From assembly GCF_001676785.2 (NCBI RefSeq), contig NZ_CP015910.2, positions 2,232,001-2,296,000 of the forward strand: a stretch of DNA of 64,000 nt, read 5' to 3'. The notes under the pieces were generated by a model. It made no database searches. It was given only the letters and a program-made list of their open reading frames with translations, and had not been told where the DNA came from. The DNA is from Brachyspira hyodysenteriae ATCC 27164 (GTDB lineage: Bacteria; Spirochaetota; Brachyspiria; Brachyspirales; Brachyspiraceae). Made by a program: the position numbers and the translations under genes. This document shows, one piece after another, positions 53,179 through 62,194 of the stretch. Position 1 is the first letter of the stretch. Each line of letters begins with the position of its first letter.

Positions 53179-55842
53179 ATGCAGGAAACATTTTTTGGAA
53201 GCGAAAAAGAAGAAAATCAAAAACTCACTCCTATGATGAGGCAGTACAAAGAAATAAAAGATAAATATAGTGACAGTATTCTTCTTTTTAGAATGGGCGA
53301 TTTTTACGAGGTATTTTTCGATGATGCAAAAATAGTGTCCGATATATTGGGGCTTACACTTACAAAGAGAGCTAATGTTCCTATGGCTGGAGTTCCTTAT
53401 CATACTATAGATAATTATTTATCAAGATTAGTTAAATCAGGAATGAAGATTGCTATATGCGATCAAATGGAAGATCCTAAAACAGCAAAAGGTATAGTAA
53501 AAAGAGAGGTTACTCAGGTTATAACTCCGGGCACAATTTCAGAAAATAAATACCTTGAATCAAAAAGTAATAATTATTTAGCTTCTGTAATAGTGTCAAA
53601 AAGTGAGAAAAATGCAGCTTTATCTATATGCGATATTTCTACAGGCGAACTTTATGCCACAGAAATAAATTCTAATTTAGAAAATCATAATGAAGCTTTA
53701 AAAGAAATTATTAATGAACTTACAGAAGAAATTATAAGATTCTCTCCTAAAGAGATTATGACTATAGAATCCGTTTCTGAAAGTATTATTATAAAAGAAA
53801 TTCAAAATAAATTTAATAATATATTCTATAGCACTACTCCAAATTATACGGCAGAATATTCTTATGCATATAAAACTCTAACAAATCATTTTAAAACAGT
53901 ATCATTAAAAAGTTTCGGTATAGAAGAAAAGCCTCTTTTAATATCATTATTAGGATCAACTATATTCTATATACAGGAACTTTCAAAAACTTCTCTTGAG
54001 CATATTTCAAATATTAAGCTATATAATAGAAGAGATTCTATGACTTTGGATTATGCTACAATAGCAAGTTTGGAAATATTAGAAACTATAAGAAATGATA
54101 ATAATAAAATGACATTGTTCGACACCATAGACAGAACAAAAACTTCTATGGGAGCAAGATATTTAAAAAGAATAATCGTAGAGCCATTATTAAATATAGA
54201 AGAAATAAATAAAAGACTTAATAATGTAGAGTTTTTCTATAAAAATCAAAAGTTTATGTATAAAATAAGAGATTTGCTTCAAGATATTGGTGATATAGAA
54301 AGACTAGCATCAAAATTGGCACTTGGAAGGATTAATCCGAAGGAATTAGTATCATTAAAAAGATTTTTAGTAGGTTCTCTTGAAGTTGTAACAGAACTTG
54401 CTATGAATAACTTTGAAGATGTGAACTTTGAAGAAGTCAATGATATAAAAATAATAACTGATTTAATAGAACGTGCAATATTAGAAGACCCAAAGGTTGT
54501 TATAAATGAAGGCGATATTATAAAAGATGATTATGATGAAACATTAAAAAAATATAATGAAGCTAGAAGAGAAGGCAGATCTTGGATAGCCGAGCTTGAA
54601 CATAACTATAAATTAGATACAGGAATAAATAATCTTAAAATAAGATATAATAATGTTATAGGTTATTATGTAGAGGTAACAAAATCAAATGTTTCTTCAG
54701 TACCTAGTGATTTTATAAAAAGACAGACATTAATAGGAAGCGAAAGATATACCACAAGCAAATTGATGGAATATGAAACTATTATAAATGAAGCTAATGA
54801 AAAAAGCTATGCTTTAGAATATGATATATTTATTGAAGTAAGAAATAAAACTAATGAATATTTAAACTCAATACTCAAAATGGCAAGAGTAATTTCTATA
54901 ATAGATGTTTATTCTTCACTTGCATGCCTAGCTAAAGAAGATAATTATATAAAACCTATAATAACAGATGACGGCATAATAGATATAAAAGATGGAAGAC
55001 ACCCTGTTGTAGAAGTTAATCTAAAAACAGAAAGCTTCATTCCAAATGACACATATTTAGATAATAAAAATGAACATATGCTTATAATCACAGGCCCTAA
55101 TATGAGCGGTAAAAGTACATATTTAAGACAAACAGCTTTGATAGTATTACTTGCTCAAATAGGTTCATTCGTTCCAGCATCAAGTGCAAAAATTTCTATA
55201 GTTGATAGAATCTTTACACGTGTTGGTGCTAGCGATAATATAGCAAGAGGCGAAAGTACATTCTTAGTAGAAATGAATGAAACAGCATACATTCTAAATC
55301 ATTGTACGGATAAAAGTCTTGTTATAATGGATGAGATAGGAAGAGGTACTTCAACTTATGACGGACTTTCTATTGCTTGGGCTATAGTAGAATATTTAGT
55401 TCATGAAGAAAATAAAAAAGCTAAAACTCTATTCGCTACGCATTATCATGAACTTACTATGCTTGAAGATTTGGAAGGTGTAAAAAACTATAAAGTATTA
55501 GTTGAAGAATACAAAGATGAAATAATATTTATGAAAAAAGTTACTGAAGGAGCAGCTAAATCTAGTTATGGTATATATGCTGCAAAAATAGCAGGTGCTC
55601 CTAATAAAGTTATAAAAAGAGCCACTGAAATATTAAAAAGACTTGAAGCCGATGCGAGTGTTCAGGTAGAAAATATAGAATTAAATACTCAAAAATCAAA
55701 AGATATACTTCCGCTTTATGATGAGCCTAAAATAATAGAAAAAGAAAGCGAAATAGAAAAAGAGATAAAAGATTTGAATATTAATACAATAACTCCTCTT
55801 GATGCTATGAATTTAATTAATAAATGGAAAAGCATGATATAA
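53179..55842 (+). CDS. mutS: DNA mismatch repair protein MutS
   Basis: An 887-residue MutS, the ATPase that recognises mispairs and small loops. The mismatch-binding Phe-x-Glu is in RMGDFYEVFFDDA (about 35-47). The ATPase shows Walker A GPNMSGKSTYLRQ (about 640), the signature SDNIARGESTFLVEMNE, Walker B LVIMDEIGRGTSTYDG and the switch His in FATHYHEL. Length is normal. No mutL is next to it. Its activity would set the switching rate of homopolymer tracts such as those in the ankyrin genes. Confidence 0.97.
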   Translation: MQETFFGSEKEENQKLTPMMRQYKEIKDKYSDSILLFRMGDFYEVFFDDAKIVSDILGLTLTKRANVPMAGVPYHTIDNYLSRLVKSGMKIAICDQMEDPKTAKGIVKREVTQVITPGTISENKYLESKSNNYLASVIVSKSEKNAALSICDISTGELYATEINSNLENHNEALKEIINELTEEIIRFSPKEIMTIESVSESIIIKEIQNKFNNIFYSTTPNYTAEYSYAYKTLTNHFKTVSLKSFGIEEKPLLISLLGSTIFYIQELSKTSLEHISNIKLYNRRDSMTLDYATIASLEILETIRNDNNKMTLFDTIDRTKTSMGARYLKRIIVEPLLNIEEINKRLNNVEFFYKNQKFMYKIRDLLQDIGDIERLASKLALGRINPKELVSLKRFLVGSLEVVTELAMNNFEDVNFEEVNDIKIITDLIERAILEDPKVVINEGDIIKDDYDETLKKYNEARREGRSWIAELEHNYKLDTGINNLKIRYNNVIGYYVEVTKSNVSSVPSDFIKRQTLIGSERYTTSKLMEYETIINEANEKSYALEYDIFIEVRNKTNEYLNSILKMARVISIIDVYSSLACLAKEDNYIKPIITDDGIIDIKDGRHPVVEVNLKTESFIPNDTYLDNKNEHMLIITGPNMSGKSTYLRQTALIVLLAQIGSFVPASSAKISIVDRIFTRVGASDNIARGESTFLVEMNETAYILNHCTDKSLVIMDEIGRGTSTYDGLSIAWAIVEYLVHEENKKAKTLFATHYHELTMLEDLEGVKNYKVLVEEYKDEIIFMKKVTEGAAKSSYGIYAAKIAGAPNKVIKRATEILKRLEADASVQVENIELNTQKSKDILPLYDEPKIIEKESEIEKEIKDLNINTITPLDAMNLINKWKSMI

Positions 55843-55931
55843 AAATATCATATTGATTTTACCCATTTTTTATATAAATTTAATTTTAAGAGGTTGCAAG
55901 CCGAAATTATAGTATAATAATGAGGTGTACA

Positions 55932-56255
55932 ATGACTGAACAATATTACTACAAATCAACAACTGAAAGAGAATTTGACTGTGTGAAAGATGATGAAAGG
56001 TTGATAGAAACTTTATCTGATAAAGGCTATACTGTTTATGCCATTGCACAAAAATCTAATCAATTAATACCATATCATGAACATCCTTCCGAAGAAATGG
56101 TAATAGTATTAAGCGGTAAAGTAAGATATATAGTAGAAGAAGAAATCGTGGATTTAGAAGAAGGCGATATTATAAGAGTAAGACCGCATTCTGTGCATTC
56201 CATGATAGGAATTTCTGAAAATGGAATATCTAATTTACTTTTAGTATTTATTTAA
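55932..56255 (+). CDS. Cupin-domain protein
   Basis: A 107-residue single-domain cupin. The metal-binding motifs are PYHEHPSEEMVIVLSGKVRY (His-x-His...Glu) and the second motif RPHSVHSM. The gap between the motifs is usual for small cupins. Start ATG 55932 is 6 bp after GAGG; an upstream ATG at 55920 is too close to that site. The substrate is unknown. A MITE-like element follows 74 bp after its stop. Confidence 0.85.
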   Translation: MTEQYYYKSTTEREFDCVKDDERLIETLSDKGYTVYAIAQKSNQLIPYHEHPSEEMVIVLSGKVRYIVEEEIVDLEEGDIIRVRPHSVHSMIGISENGISNLLLVFI

Positions 56256-56310
56256 TCTTTTATAAATTAATAGTAAAAAATAAATTTGTGTAATATAATC
56301 TAAAATTATG

Positions 56311-56335
56311 TTACACTAAAAATTTTCAGTATATA
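56311..56335 (+). repeat. Extra element end fused to copy C
   Basis: ACTAAAAATTTTCAGTATATA just before copy C matches the right-end sequence of copy B (ACTTAAAAATTTTCAGTATATA) with one base missing. The two ends share TATATA, so copy C seems to be joined to a remnant of another copy. Confidence 0.55.
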
Positions 56336-56683
56336 CCTAAACAACTATATTTTGCCAATTTTATTTTTTATATTGTTATTATTTTCGGGGACTAGTCCTC
56401 GAACCCCCAGTTCTTTTATTGGTATAAGGTACAGCCCGCCTCACGAAGTGTGCCTACGGCAGGCGAGAACCAAAATAACTACATTTTTAGTCCAAATTTA
56501 GGATATATCCTATATTTAATAAGTATTTTTCAAATATAAAGTTCTAGCAATTGCGTTTTCGCGAAGCGTGCCGACGAAGTCCACCTGCGGTGGTGGCAGC
56601 TACTTTGACGAAGTCCGACAAAAAAGTAGATAACATTTATATAAAGTGCATCGGCTGACAAACTTAAAAATTTTTGGTATATA
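56330..56683 (+). mobile_element. MITE-like inverted-repeat element, copy C
   Basis: About 354 bp. The left end is TATATACCTAAACAACTATA and the right end in reverse is TATATACCAAAAATTTTTAA. Core: the hairpin TTCGGGGACTAGTCCTCGAA at 56384-56403, where a change from copy B is kept as a G-U pair, then ACCCCCAGTTCTTTTATTG and GGCGAGAACCAAAA. A GC-rich block has two copies of GACGAAGTCC (56572-56581, 56608-56617). It fills most of a 510-bp gap between the cupin gene and dcd. The rest of the gap shows no gene. Confidence 0.7.
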
Positions 56684-56767
56684 CCAAATATATTTCAAAT
56701 GTAAAAATTGAAATGGATTATTTTTAATATAAAAGTATTAATTAAAAAATTTAATACAAATACTAAA

Positions 56768-57286
56768 TTACTTGAAATCTTTATAAAGCATACTAGGCTG
56801 AACATCTGTATTATTCTGGTATTTGCTGCTTGTATATTCTTCATATTCGCCGTCTATTGTATGATAATAAAGCTGAGCTATTTCTACTTCAGGATATATT
56901 ATTATAGGCTTTATACAGAAAATTTCTAAAGTCCAATAACCAGAAAATCCAACATCGCCAAAACCAGCAGTAATATGAATAAATATTCCAAGTCTTCCTA
57001 TAGATGATCTGCCCTCTATCATAGGTACATATTTTTTTGTACTTGTATACTCTAAAGTTCTGCCTAAGTATAATTCATTAGGTTTTAATTCATAACCGCT
57101 TTTAGGTATTATTATTTCCTCTGCTTCATTTTGTTTTTTCATATCAAGAATTTTATCTTTATATACTAAAAGTTTATTATGAAGTTTTACATTATAGCTA
57201 TTAGAATTCAATTGTTTTCTATTAAATGGTTCTATTATTATATCTTTTCCTAGATTTTTTTCTATTTCAAGCCCTGACAAAATCAT
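56768..57286 (-). CDS. dcd: dCTP deaminase
   Basis: A 172-residue dCTP deaminase family protein, which feeds dUTP/dUMP into thymidylate synthesis. It has the family core LNSNSYNVKLHNKL near 27, YLGRTLEYTSTKKYVPMIEGRSSIGRLGIFIHITAGFGDVGFSGYWTLEIF (about 73-125) with the catalytic Glu in TLEIF, and IAQLYYH. It is slightly shorter than E. coli Dcd (193). The sequence does not show whether it also has dUTPase activity. AGGAA precedes the ATG. Confidence 0.88.
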   Translation of the reverse strand: MILSGLEIEKNLGKDIIIEPFNRKQLNSNSYNVKLHNKLLVYKDKILDMKKQNEAEEIIIPKSGYELKPNELYLGRTLEYTSTKKYVPMIEGRSSIGRLGIFIHITAGFGDVGFSGYWTLEIFCIKPIIIYPEVEIAQLYYHTIDGEYEEYTSSKYQNNTDVQPSMLYKDFK

Positions 57287-57394
57287 TTATTTATTATTCC
57301 TGCAATTTATTTTAGTTTTAAATTATTTCACTTTATTTTTCGGTATTATTATAGTATAATTTATCGAGTAAAATAAAATGATGGGAGTTATTAA

Positions 57395-58726
57395 ATGCTA
57401 TCTATAAATTATAAAAATGTATTAGGATTTTTACAAGAGCATGAATTAGAATATCTCGCAGAACATGCTAAACATGCAAATGAACTTCTTGAAAACAAAA
57501 AAGGTGCAGGTAATGATTTTTTGGGTTGGGTTAATTTACCAACTGAAGCTTTAAAAATGGTCAAAGAAATCGATGAATTAGCTAAAGAAATAAGAGAAAA
57601 TGCTGAAGTTTTAGTATCTGTTGGTATAGGCGGTTCATATTTAGGAGGAAAAGCAGTAATTGAATCATTTTTAAATCCTTTCTCTCAAGCAAAAAAAGGA
57701 AATACTCAGGTTGTATATGCCGGACATAATATGAACGGAGAATATTTCAAACATTTGCTAGACTATTTAGAGGGAAAAGACTTCTATATTAATGTTATAT
57801 CAAAAAGCGGTACTACAACAGAGCCTGCTATAGCTTTCAGAATGTTAAAAGAATATGCTGAAAAAAGATACGGCAAAGACGGAGCAGCTAAAAGAATAAT
57901 AGCTACTACTGATAAGGCTAAAGGAGCTTTAAAAACTTTATCTACTGAAAATAAATATAGAACTTTTGTTATACCTGATGATGTAGGAGGAAGATATTCT
58001 GTACTTACTCCTGTAGGACTTATACCTATAGCTGTTTCTGGAATAAATATAGAAGAGTTTGTTAAAGGATTCGATTCTATGGCAAAAATAACTAAAGAAA
58101 TGGATTATAAGAAAAATCCTTCTATGTTATATGCTATGATTAGAAATGCTCTTTATGCAAAAGGTTACAGCACTGAAATAATGGTTAACTATATACCTAG
58201 AATGCATTATATCTCTGAATGGTGGAAACAACTATACGGAGAAAGCGAAGGTAAAGATAAAAAAGGTATATTCCCTGCTTCTGTTGATTTCTCTACTGAC
58301 TTACACTCTTTAGGTCAATTCATACAAGACGGAAAAAGAGGATTATTTGAAACTGTTATAAGAGTTGATAAAGAAGATATTGACTTAAAAATGAAAAAAG
58401 AAGATTCTGATTTAGACGGACTTAATTATTTAGATGGAAAAACTTTACATGAAATAAATAAATCTGCATTAGAAGCTACAGTTCTTGCCCATGTTGATGG
58501 AGGAGTACCAAATATTATAATAGATTTAGATAAAATAACTCCATTCACTATTGGAGAGCTTTTGTACTTCTTTGAAAAAGCATGCGGAATATCCGGACAT
58601 ATACTTGGAGTTAATCCATTCGATCAGCCTGGCGTAGAGGCATACAAGAAAAATATGTTTGCTATGCTTGGTAAAAAAGGTTATGAGGAAATGGGGAAAA
58701 CTTTGAGAGCAAGATTAGGCAAATAA
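57395..58726 (+). CDS. pgi: Glucose-6-phosphate isomerase
   Basis: A 443-residue Pgi of the short bacterial type, interconverting glucose-6-phosphate and fructose-6-phosphate. It has GIGGSYLGGKAVIE (about 78-91), ISKSGTTTEPAIAFR (about 136-150), DLHSLGQFIQDGKRGLFETV with the catalytic Glu-His region, and GVNPFDQPGVEAYKKNMFAML near the end. Length matches firmicute Pgi. A GGGAG ribosome site precedes the ATG. A terminator hairpin follows. Confidence 0.97.
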   Translation: MLSINYKNVLGFLQEHELEYLAEHAKHANELLENKKGAGNDFLGWVNLPTEALKMVKEIDELAKEIRENAEVLVSVGIGGSYLGGKAVIESFLNPFSQAKKGNTQVVYAGHNMNGEYFKHLLDYLEGKDFYINVISKSGTTTEPAIAFRMLKEYAEKRYGKDGAAKRIIATTDKAKGALKTLSTENKYRTFVIPDDVGGRYSVLTPVGLIPIAVSGINIEEFVKGFDSMAKITKEMDYKKNPSMLYAMIRNALYAKGYSTEIMVNYIPRMHYISEWWKQLYGESEGKDKKGIFPASVDFSTDLHSLGQFIQDGKRGLFETVIRVDKEDIDLKMKKEDSDLDGLNYLDGKTLHEINKSALEATVLAHVDGGVPNIIIDLDKITPFTIGELLYFFEKACGISGHILGVNPFDQPGVEAYKKNMFAMLGKKGYEEMGKTLRARLGK

Positions 58727-58750
58727 TGAATTAAAAATATTATTAATAAG

Positions 58751-58779
58751 GCTGATAATAAATAATATTTATTATCAGC
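58751..58779. terminator. Bidirectional terminator between pgi and methyltransferase
   Basis: GCTGATAATAAAT (58751-58763) pairs perfectly with ATTTATTATCAGC (58767-58779). T-rich sequence follows on both strands, fitting two convergent genes. Confidence 0.8.
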
Positions 58780-58797
58780 TTTAATTTTATATATCTA

Positions 58798-59421
58798 TTA
58801 TTTTTTTCCTACAACAGAATATATAAAACCTTTTATCTGTTTTTTATCTATTACATCAAATCCATTTTTTAGCATTCGTTTAGATATACCTTCTTTGTTT
58901 TCTGTGCGGCAATCTCCGCTTTTCATAATCTTAAATAAAATATTATTATCTATCCAAGCTGCAATTCCTCCCACTCCTGTATCTGATAATATATAAATTC
59001 CTCCTTTTATAAGAACTCGATAAACCTCTTTCATAGCCTCATCAGGATACGGATAATGATGAAAACTCTGTATGCATGTTACTATATCAAAAGTATTATC
59101 ATTAAAAGGAAGTTTATTGGCACTACCTAATATAAATTCAGCATCCTTTATATTTTTAGATTTTGAAATATTTATCATCTCTTCTGATAAATCAAGTCCA
59201 TAAAATTCTGCAGTAGCTTTATATTTTTTTAGCATATTTATTAAATACCCTGTTCCACAACCTATATCTAAAAGTTTATTATAATCTATATTTTTTAAAT
59301 ATTCTGACACATAATTACAGCTAATTTTTCCGTATTTAGAATAATAAATAGTATCTTTTTCATCATAAATACTAGCTTGCTTATTAAAATGTTCTTTTGA
59401 TAATTTTTCATAATCTTTCAT
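58798..59421 (-). CDS. Class I SAM-dependent methyltransferase
   Basis: A 207-residue methyltransferase (UbiE/Methyltransf_11 type). The SAM motif I is LLDIGCGTGYLINML (about 43-57), then YGLDLSEEMI, FDIVTCIQSFHHYPYPDEAM and VLIKGGIYILSD. The substrate is not shown by sequence. I place the start at ATG 59421, because GGATAA lies 8 bp upstream and a perfect palindrome (59442-59465) lies just upstream of that. A start further up at 59463 would run through the palindrome. Confidence 0.88.
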   Translation of the reverse strand: MKDYEKLSKEHFNKQASIYDEKDTIYYSKYGKISCNYVSEYLKNIDYNKLLDIGCGTGYLINMLKKYKATAEFYGLDLSEEMINISKSKNIKDAEFILGSANKLPFNDNTFDIVTCIQSFHHYPYPDEAMKEVYRVLIKGGIYILSDTGVGGIAAWIDNNILFKIMKSGDCRTENKEGISKRMLKNGFDVIDKKQIKGFIYSVVGKK

Positions 59422-59441
59422 AAATATTATCCTTGTACGTA

Positions 59442-59465
59442 AAATGTTAGTATATTCTAACATTT
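59442..59465 (-). promoter_or_regulatory. Perfect palindrome before the methyltransferase gene
   Basis: AAATGTTAG (59442-59450), a 6-base spacer TATATT, then CTAACATTT (59457-59465): nine-base arms with no mismatch, 20-45 bp before the ATG. This is the size and symmetry of a TetR- or MarR-type operator. No regulator gene is adjacent. Confidence 0.55.
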
Positions 59466-59634
59466 AAAATAATTAAATCAATAATAAACTTTTATTAATA
59501 TTTTCATATATTTAATTATGTAAAAATAAATTATTTTAAAAAAATACATTATTTCATATTCTTTTTATGATACATTTATTTCTATTTATTGTATAAACTG
59601 TTTTATATATCAATAATTTTTAAAGGAAAACACT

Positions 59635-60315
59635 ATGAAAAAAACATTAATACTTATTATTATATCTTTTATATCAATAATATCATGCTCTAATCAATCA
59701 GAAAAACAAAATAATAATTCAAATGAAAACAGTCAAAAAATAGTAAAAGAAGGAGAATGGGACATTAATCCTAAACAAATAAATGAAATAGATGAAAATA
59801 TTAAAAAAATTTTTGATGACACTGTAAAAAATTTATTAGGAGTAAAAAGGGAATTAATGCTTTATCTTGGCAATCAAACACTTAATGGTATAAATTATGC
59901 TTTTATTTGCAGAAGTGAAATAACATATCCATCTGCATCGCCTTATTATGAAATTATAGTATGTAATGTATCTCCTTCAAATGAAATATCCGTAGCAAAA
60001 TTAGAAAAAATCATAGAAAGCAGTCAGAGCAGCGTTGGAGGAATAGTATGCACATCATCTGATGAGGCAAAAATAAATATATTAAATTCTAAAGAAGCAG
60101 ATGATATCATTAAAATATTCAAAAATGCAGTTAAAGATATTAAAGATATAAAATACACTCAAGAACTTTATACAGCAAGTCAAGTTGTAAAAGGAATTAA
60201 TTATTATTTCATAGCTGATGCTGAACTTAGTGACGGAACCCATTCAATTAAATTAGTAACAATAAATAATTTTATGGAATCCAGCGAAGTTGTTGAAATA
60301 AAAAATATTTTATGA
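59635..60315 (+). CDS. Lipoprotein with two cystatin-like repeats
   Basis: A 226-residue lipoprotein (signal MKKTLILIIISFISIISC, Cys 18; Asn/Ser-rich linker to about 40). Two similar halves follow, each with a helix and then the motif QxxxGINYxF: NQTLNGINYAFICRSEI at 80-96 and SQVVKGINYYFIADAEL at 182-198. QVVKG-INYYF is very like the QxVxG loop of cystatins, which blocks cysteine proteases. Whether it inhibits proteases or only shares the fold cannot be told. AAGGA precedes the ATG. Confidence 0.65.
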   Translation: MKKTLILIIISFISIISCSNQSEKQNNNSNENSQKIVKEGEWDINPKQINEIDENIKKIFDDTVKNLLGVKRELMLYLGNQTLNGINYAFICRSEITYPSASPYYEIIVCNVSPSNEISVAKLEKIIESSQSSVGGIVCTSSDEAKINILNSKEADDIIKIFKNAVKDIKDIKYTQELYTASQVVKGINYYFIADAELSDGTHSIKLVTINNFMESSEVVEIKNIL

Positions 60316-60432
60316 TATATATATAATCCAGAATTATGTAAACTCATTATTAAAAATATTATTATTCAATTAACATAACAATGCAGATTTATAATATCCT
60401 TAACCGATAATAATCTGTAAGAGGGTATCAAC

Positions 60433-62121
60433 ATGAGAAACATAAGATATAAATATTTATTTGTTATTTTATCGGTAGTATTCATTTCTACTTTAGAAAA
60501 TTTATATAGCCAAATCGCCGTAAATACTTATTCTTTAGAAATTAATACTAACGATATAGAGATAGTAAAGTTTATAAATGGTTATCAGCTCTATTTAAAG
60601 AAAAAGCCGAACGTATATGGATACAGAATACAATTAAAAAGACAAGACGGACTTAATTCTTATCTTTATATTGATAATAGCGGCAATACTAACTCTATAG
60701 TCAGAATAAGAGAAAGCGATTATCATTATAAACTTGGGGAAGTATTTAAAGTATTCATTCCGCAAAATGTATATTTAGATAGAAGAAACAATAATTCTTC
60801 ATTCACTTTAAGGGATAATATTACTCTAATTTTAGAGGCTTATAATATTAACAATGAGACTTTAATAAATAATGAAATAATATTAAAGGCAAATAATGCT
60901 GAAATTTCAACACCTACTATAACCCTTAGAAATGTTGAAAAAGAAGGCGATCTATATGCATTTTATCTATACTACTCCGGAGGCGATAACGGAGAATATG
61001 CATTTTATGTAAGAGAAGGAAGAACAAATACATCATATAAATTAATAGATACTTCTTATGGCAATACAGGAAATTATGACAGCAGCGGTATTGTATTAGA
61101 AGATACTTTTAATAGATCATTGGGTAAAAAACTTTATATAAAAGCATATTTTAAACAGCTGCCTGAGGATAGATATTTATCTTTCAATGTATTTAATACT
61201 CAGGGTGAAAGCTTTACTTATCCTATAGATTATGTTATAGAAACTACAAATGTACAAAAGGAAGCAGTACCTCCTCAAATGCCTAGCGGAGGAAATGAAG
61301 GCCCTGTACAAATAAGACCTAGAGATAGAGTGATAGAAACTTCTACAAATACTATAATAGTAAAAAAAGATGCTGCTCCTCCTGTTAAAGAAAGTAATGA
61401 GATAAAAATTTTATCCTCTGCTAATGTTGTTGAAAATCCTGTAGTTAAAAATCCTATGATAGAAAAACCTGCAGTAGAAAACAACATAGCAGAAAATAAT
61501 TTTAATTATAATTTGGAAGCTATGAATAATTTGAATAATGCGAGCAAATCATTTAATACGCCTAATAATTATGTAAACAATACAGATGAATTAAGTGATA
61601 AATTTAGAAGCATTATTGAAAGATATAAAAATGAAGGTGCAATAGATCTAGTTATAGTACTAGATACAACAGAAAGTATGCATCCTTATTTGAAAACCAT
61701 AAAAAGAGATATAAGAGGTATGATTACAGAATTATTTGATAATCATAAATATTCAAGAGTAGGCTTTTTGCTTTATAGAGATGTAAAAGATACTTACCTC
61801 ACTAAAAAAATAGATTTCAGCGACAATATTAATTTTATAAATAGAGAAGTTAACTATTTTTATGCTGCAGGTGGCGGAGATAAAGCAGAACCTATGTATG
61901 AAGCTTTACAGGAAGCATTAGAAACATTTGATTATATTAATCAAAAAAGATTAGTAATAGTTCTTACAGATGCACCTGCTAAAGTTATTGGAAGAGCTGA
62001 TTTAGATTTAAATTTAAATACAGCTAAAATGAAGAATGTTACTGTAGAATTTATATTGGCTTCAGAGATAGAAGAGGAAGAAGATTTCTCTGATGATTAT
62101 TTATACTTCTTAAATTTCTAA
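60433..62121 (+). CDS. Exported protein with C-terminal VWA domain
   Basis: A 562-residue protein with a signal peptide (about 1-28, FISTLENLYS). The N-terminal half is beta-rich (about 30-275). A Pro/Asn/Val-rich linker follows (about 275-395, with the repeat VENPVVKNPMIEKPAVENN), then a von Willebrand A domain (about 400-555). The MIDAS motif is DTTES, a variant of DxSxS, with VGFLLYRDVKD and LVIVLTDAPAKV. It probably makes metal-dependent protein contacts in the periplasm or outer membrane. GAGGG precedes the ATG. Confidence 0.8.
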   Translation: MRNIRYKYLFVILSVVFISTLENLYSQIAVNTYSLEINTNDIEIVKFINGYQLYLKKKPNVYGYRIQLKRQDGLNSYLYIDNSGNTNSIVRIRESDYHYKLGEVFKVFIPQNVYLDRRNNNSSFTLRDNITLILEAYNINNETLINNEIILKANNAEISTPTITLRNVEKEGDLYAFYLYYSGGDNGEYAFYVREGRTNTSYKLIDTSYGNTGNYDSSGIVLEDTFNRSLGKKLYIKAYFKQLPEDRYLSFNVFNTQGESFTYPIDYVIETTNVQKEAVPPQMPSGGNEGPVQIRPRDRVIETSTNTIIVKKDAAPPVKESNEIKILSSANVVENPVVKNPMIEKPAVENNIAENNFNYNLEAMNNLNNASKSFNTPNNYVNNTDELSDKFRSIIERYKNEGAIDLVIVLDTTESMHPYLKTIKRDIRGMITELFDNHKYSRVGFLLYRDVKDTYLTKKIDFSDNINFINREVNYFYAAGGGDKAEPMYEALQEALETFDYINQKRLVIVLTDAPAKVIGRADLDLNLNTAKMKNVTVEFILASEIEEEEDFSDDYLYFLNF

Positions 62122-62150
62122 ATTTGATAAAATCGTTAATGTTGATAATA

Positions 62151-62192
62151 TAATTAAAGCCCTCACCTTGTAATAGGTTTGGGCTTTAATTA
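62151..62192. terminator. Bidirectional terminator between VWA and PAP2 genes
   Basis: TAATTAAAGCCC (62151-62162) pairs with GGGCTTTAATTA (62181-62192), with T/A-rich flanks on both sides. It lies between two convergent genes. Confidence 0.85.
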
Positions 62193-62194
62193 TA

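Noticed and set aside
61671-61690. Damaged MIDAS in the VWA domain (DTTES instead of DxSxS)
   Set aside because: Thr can take the place of the first Ser in metal coordination and other VWA proteins use it, so this is not good evidence for loss of function.
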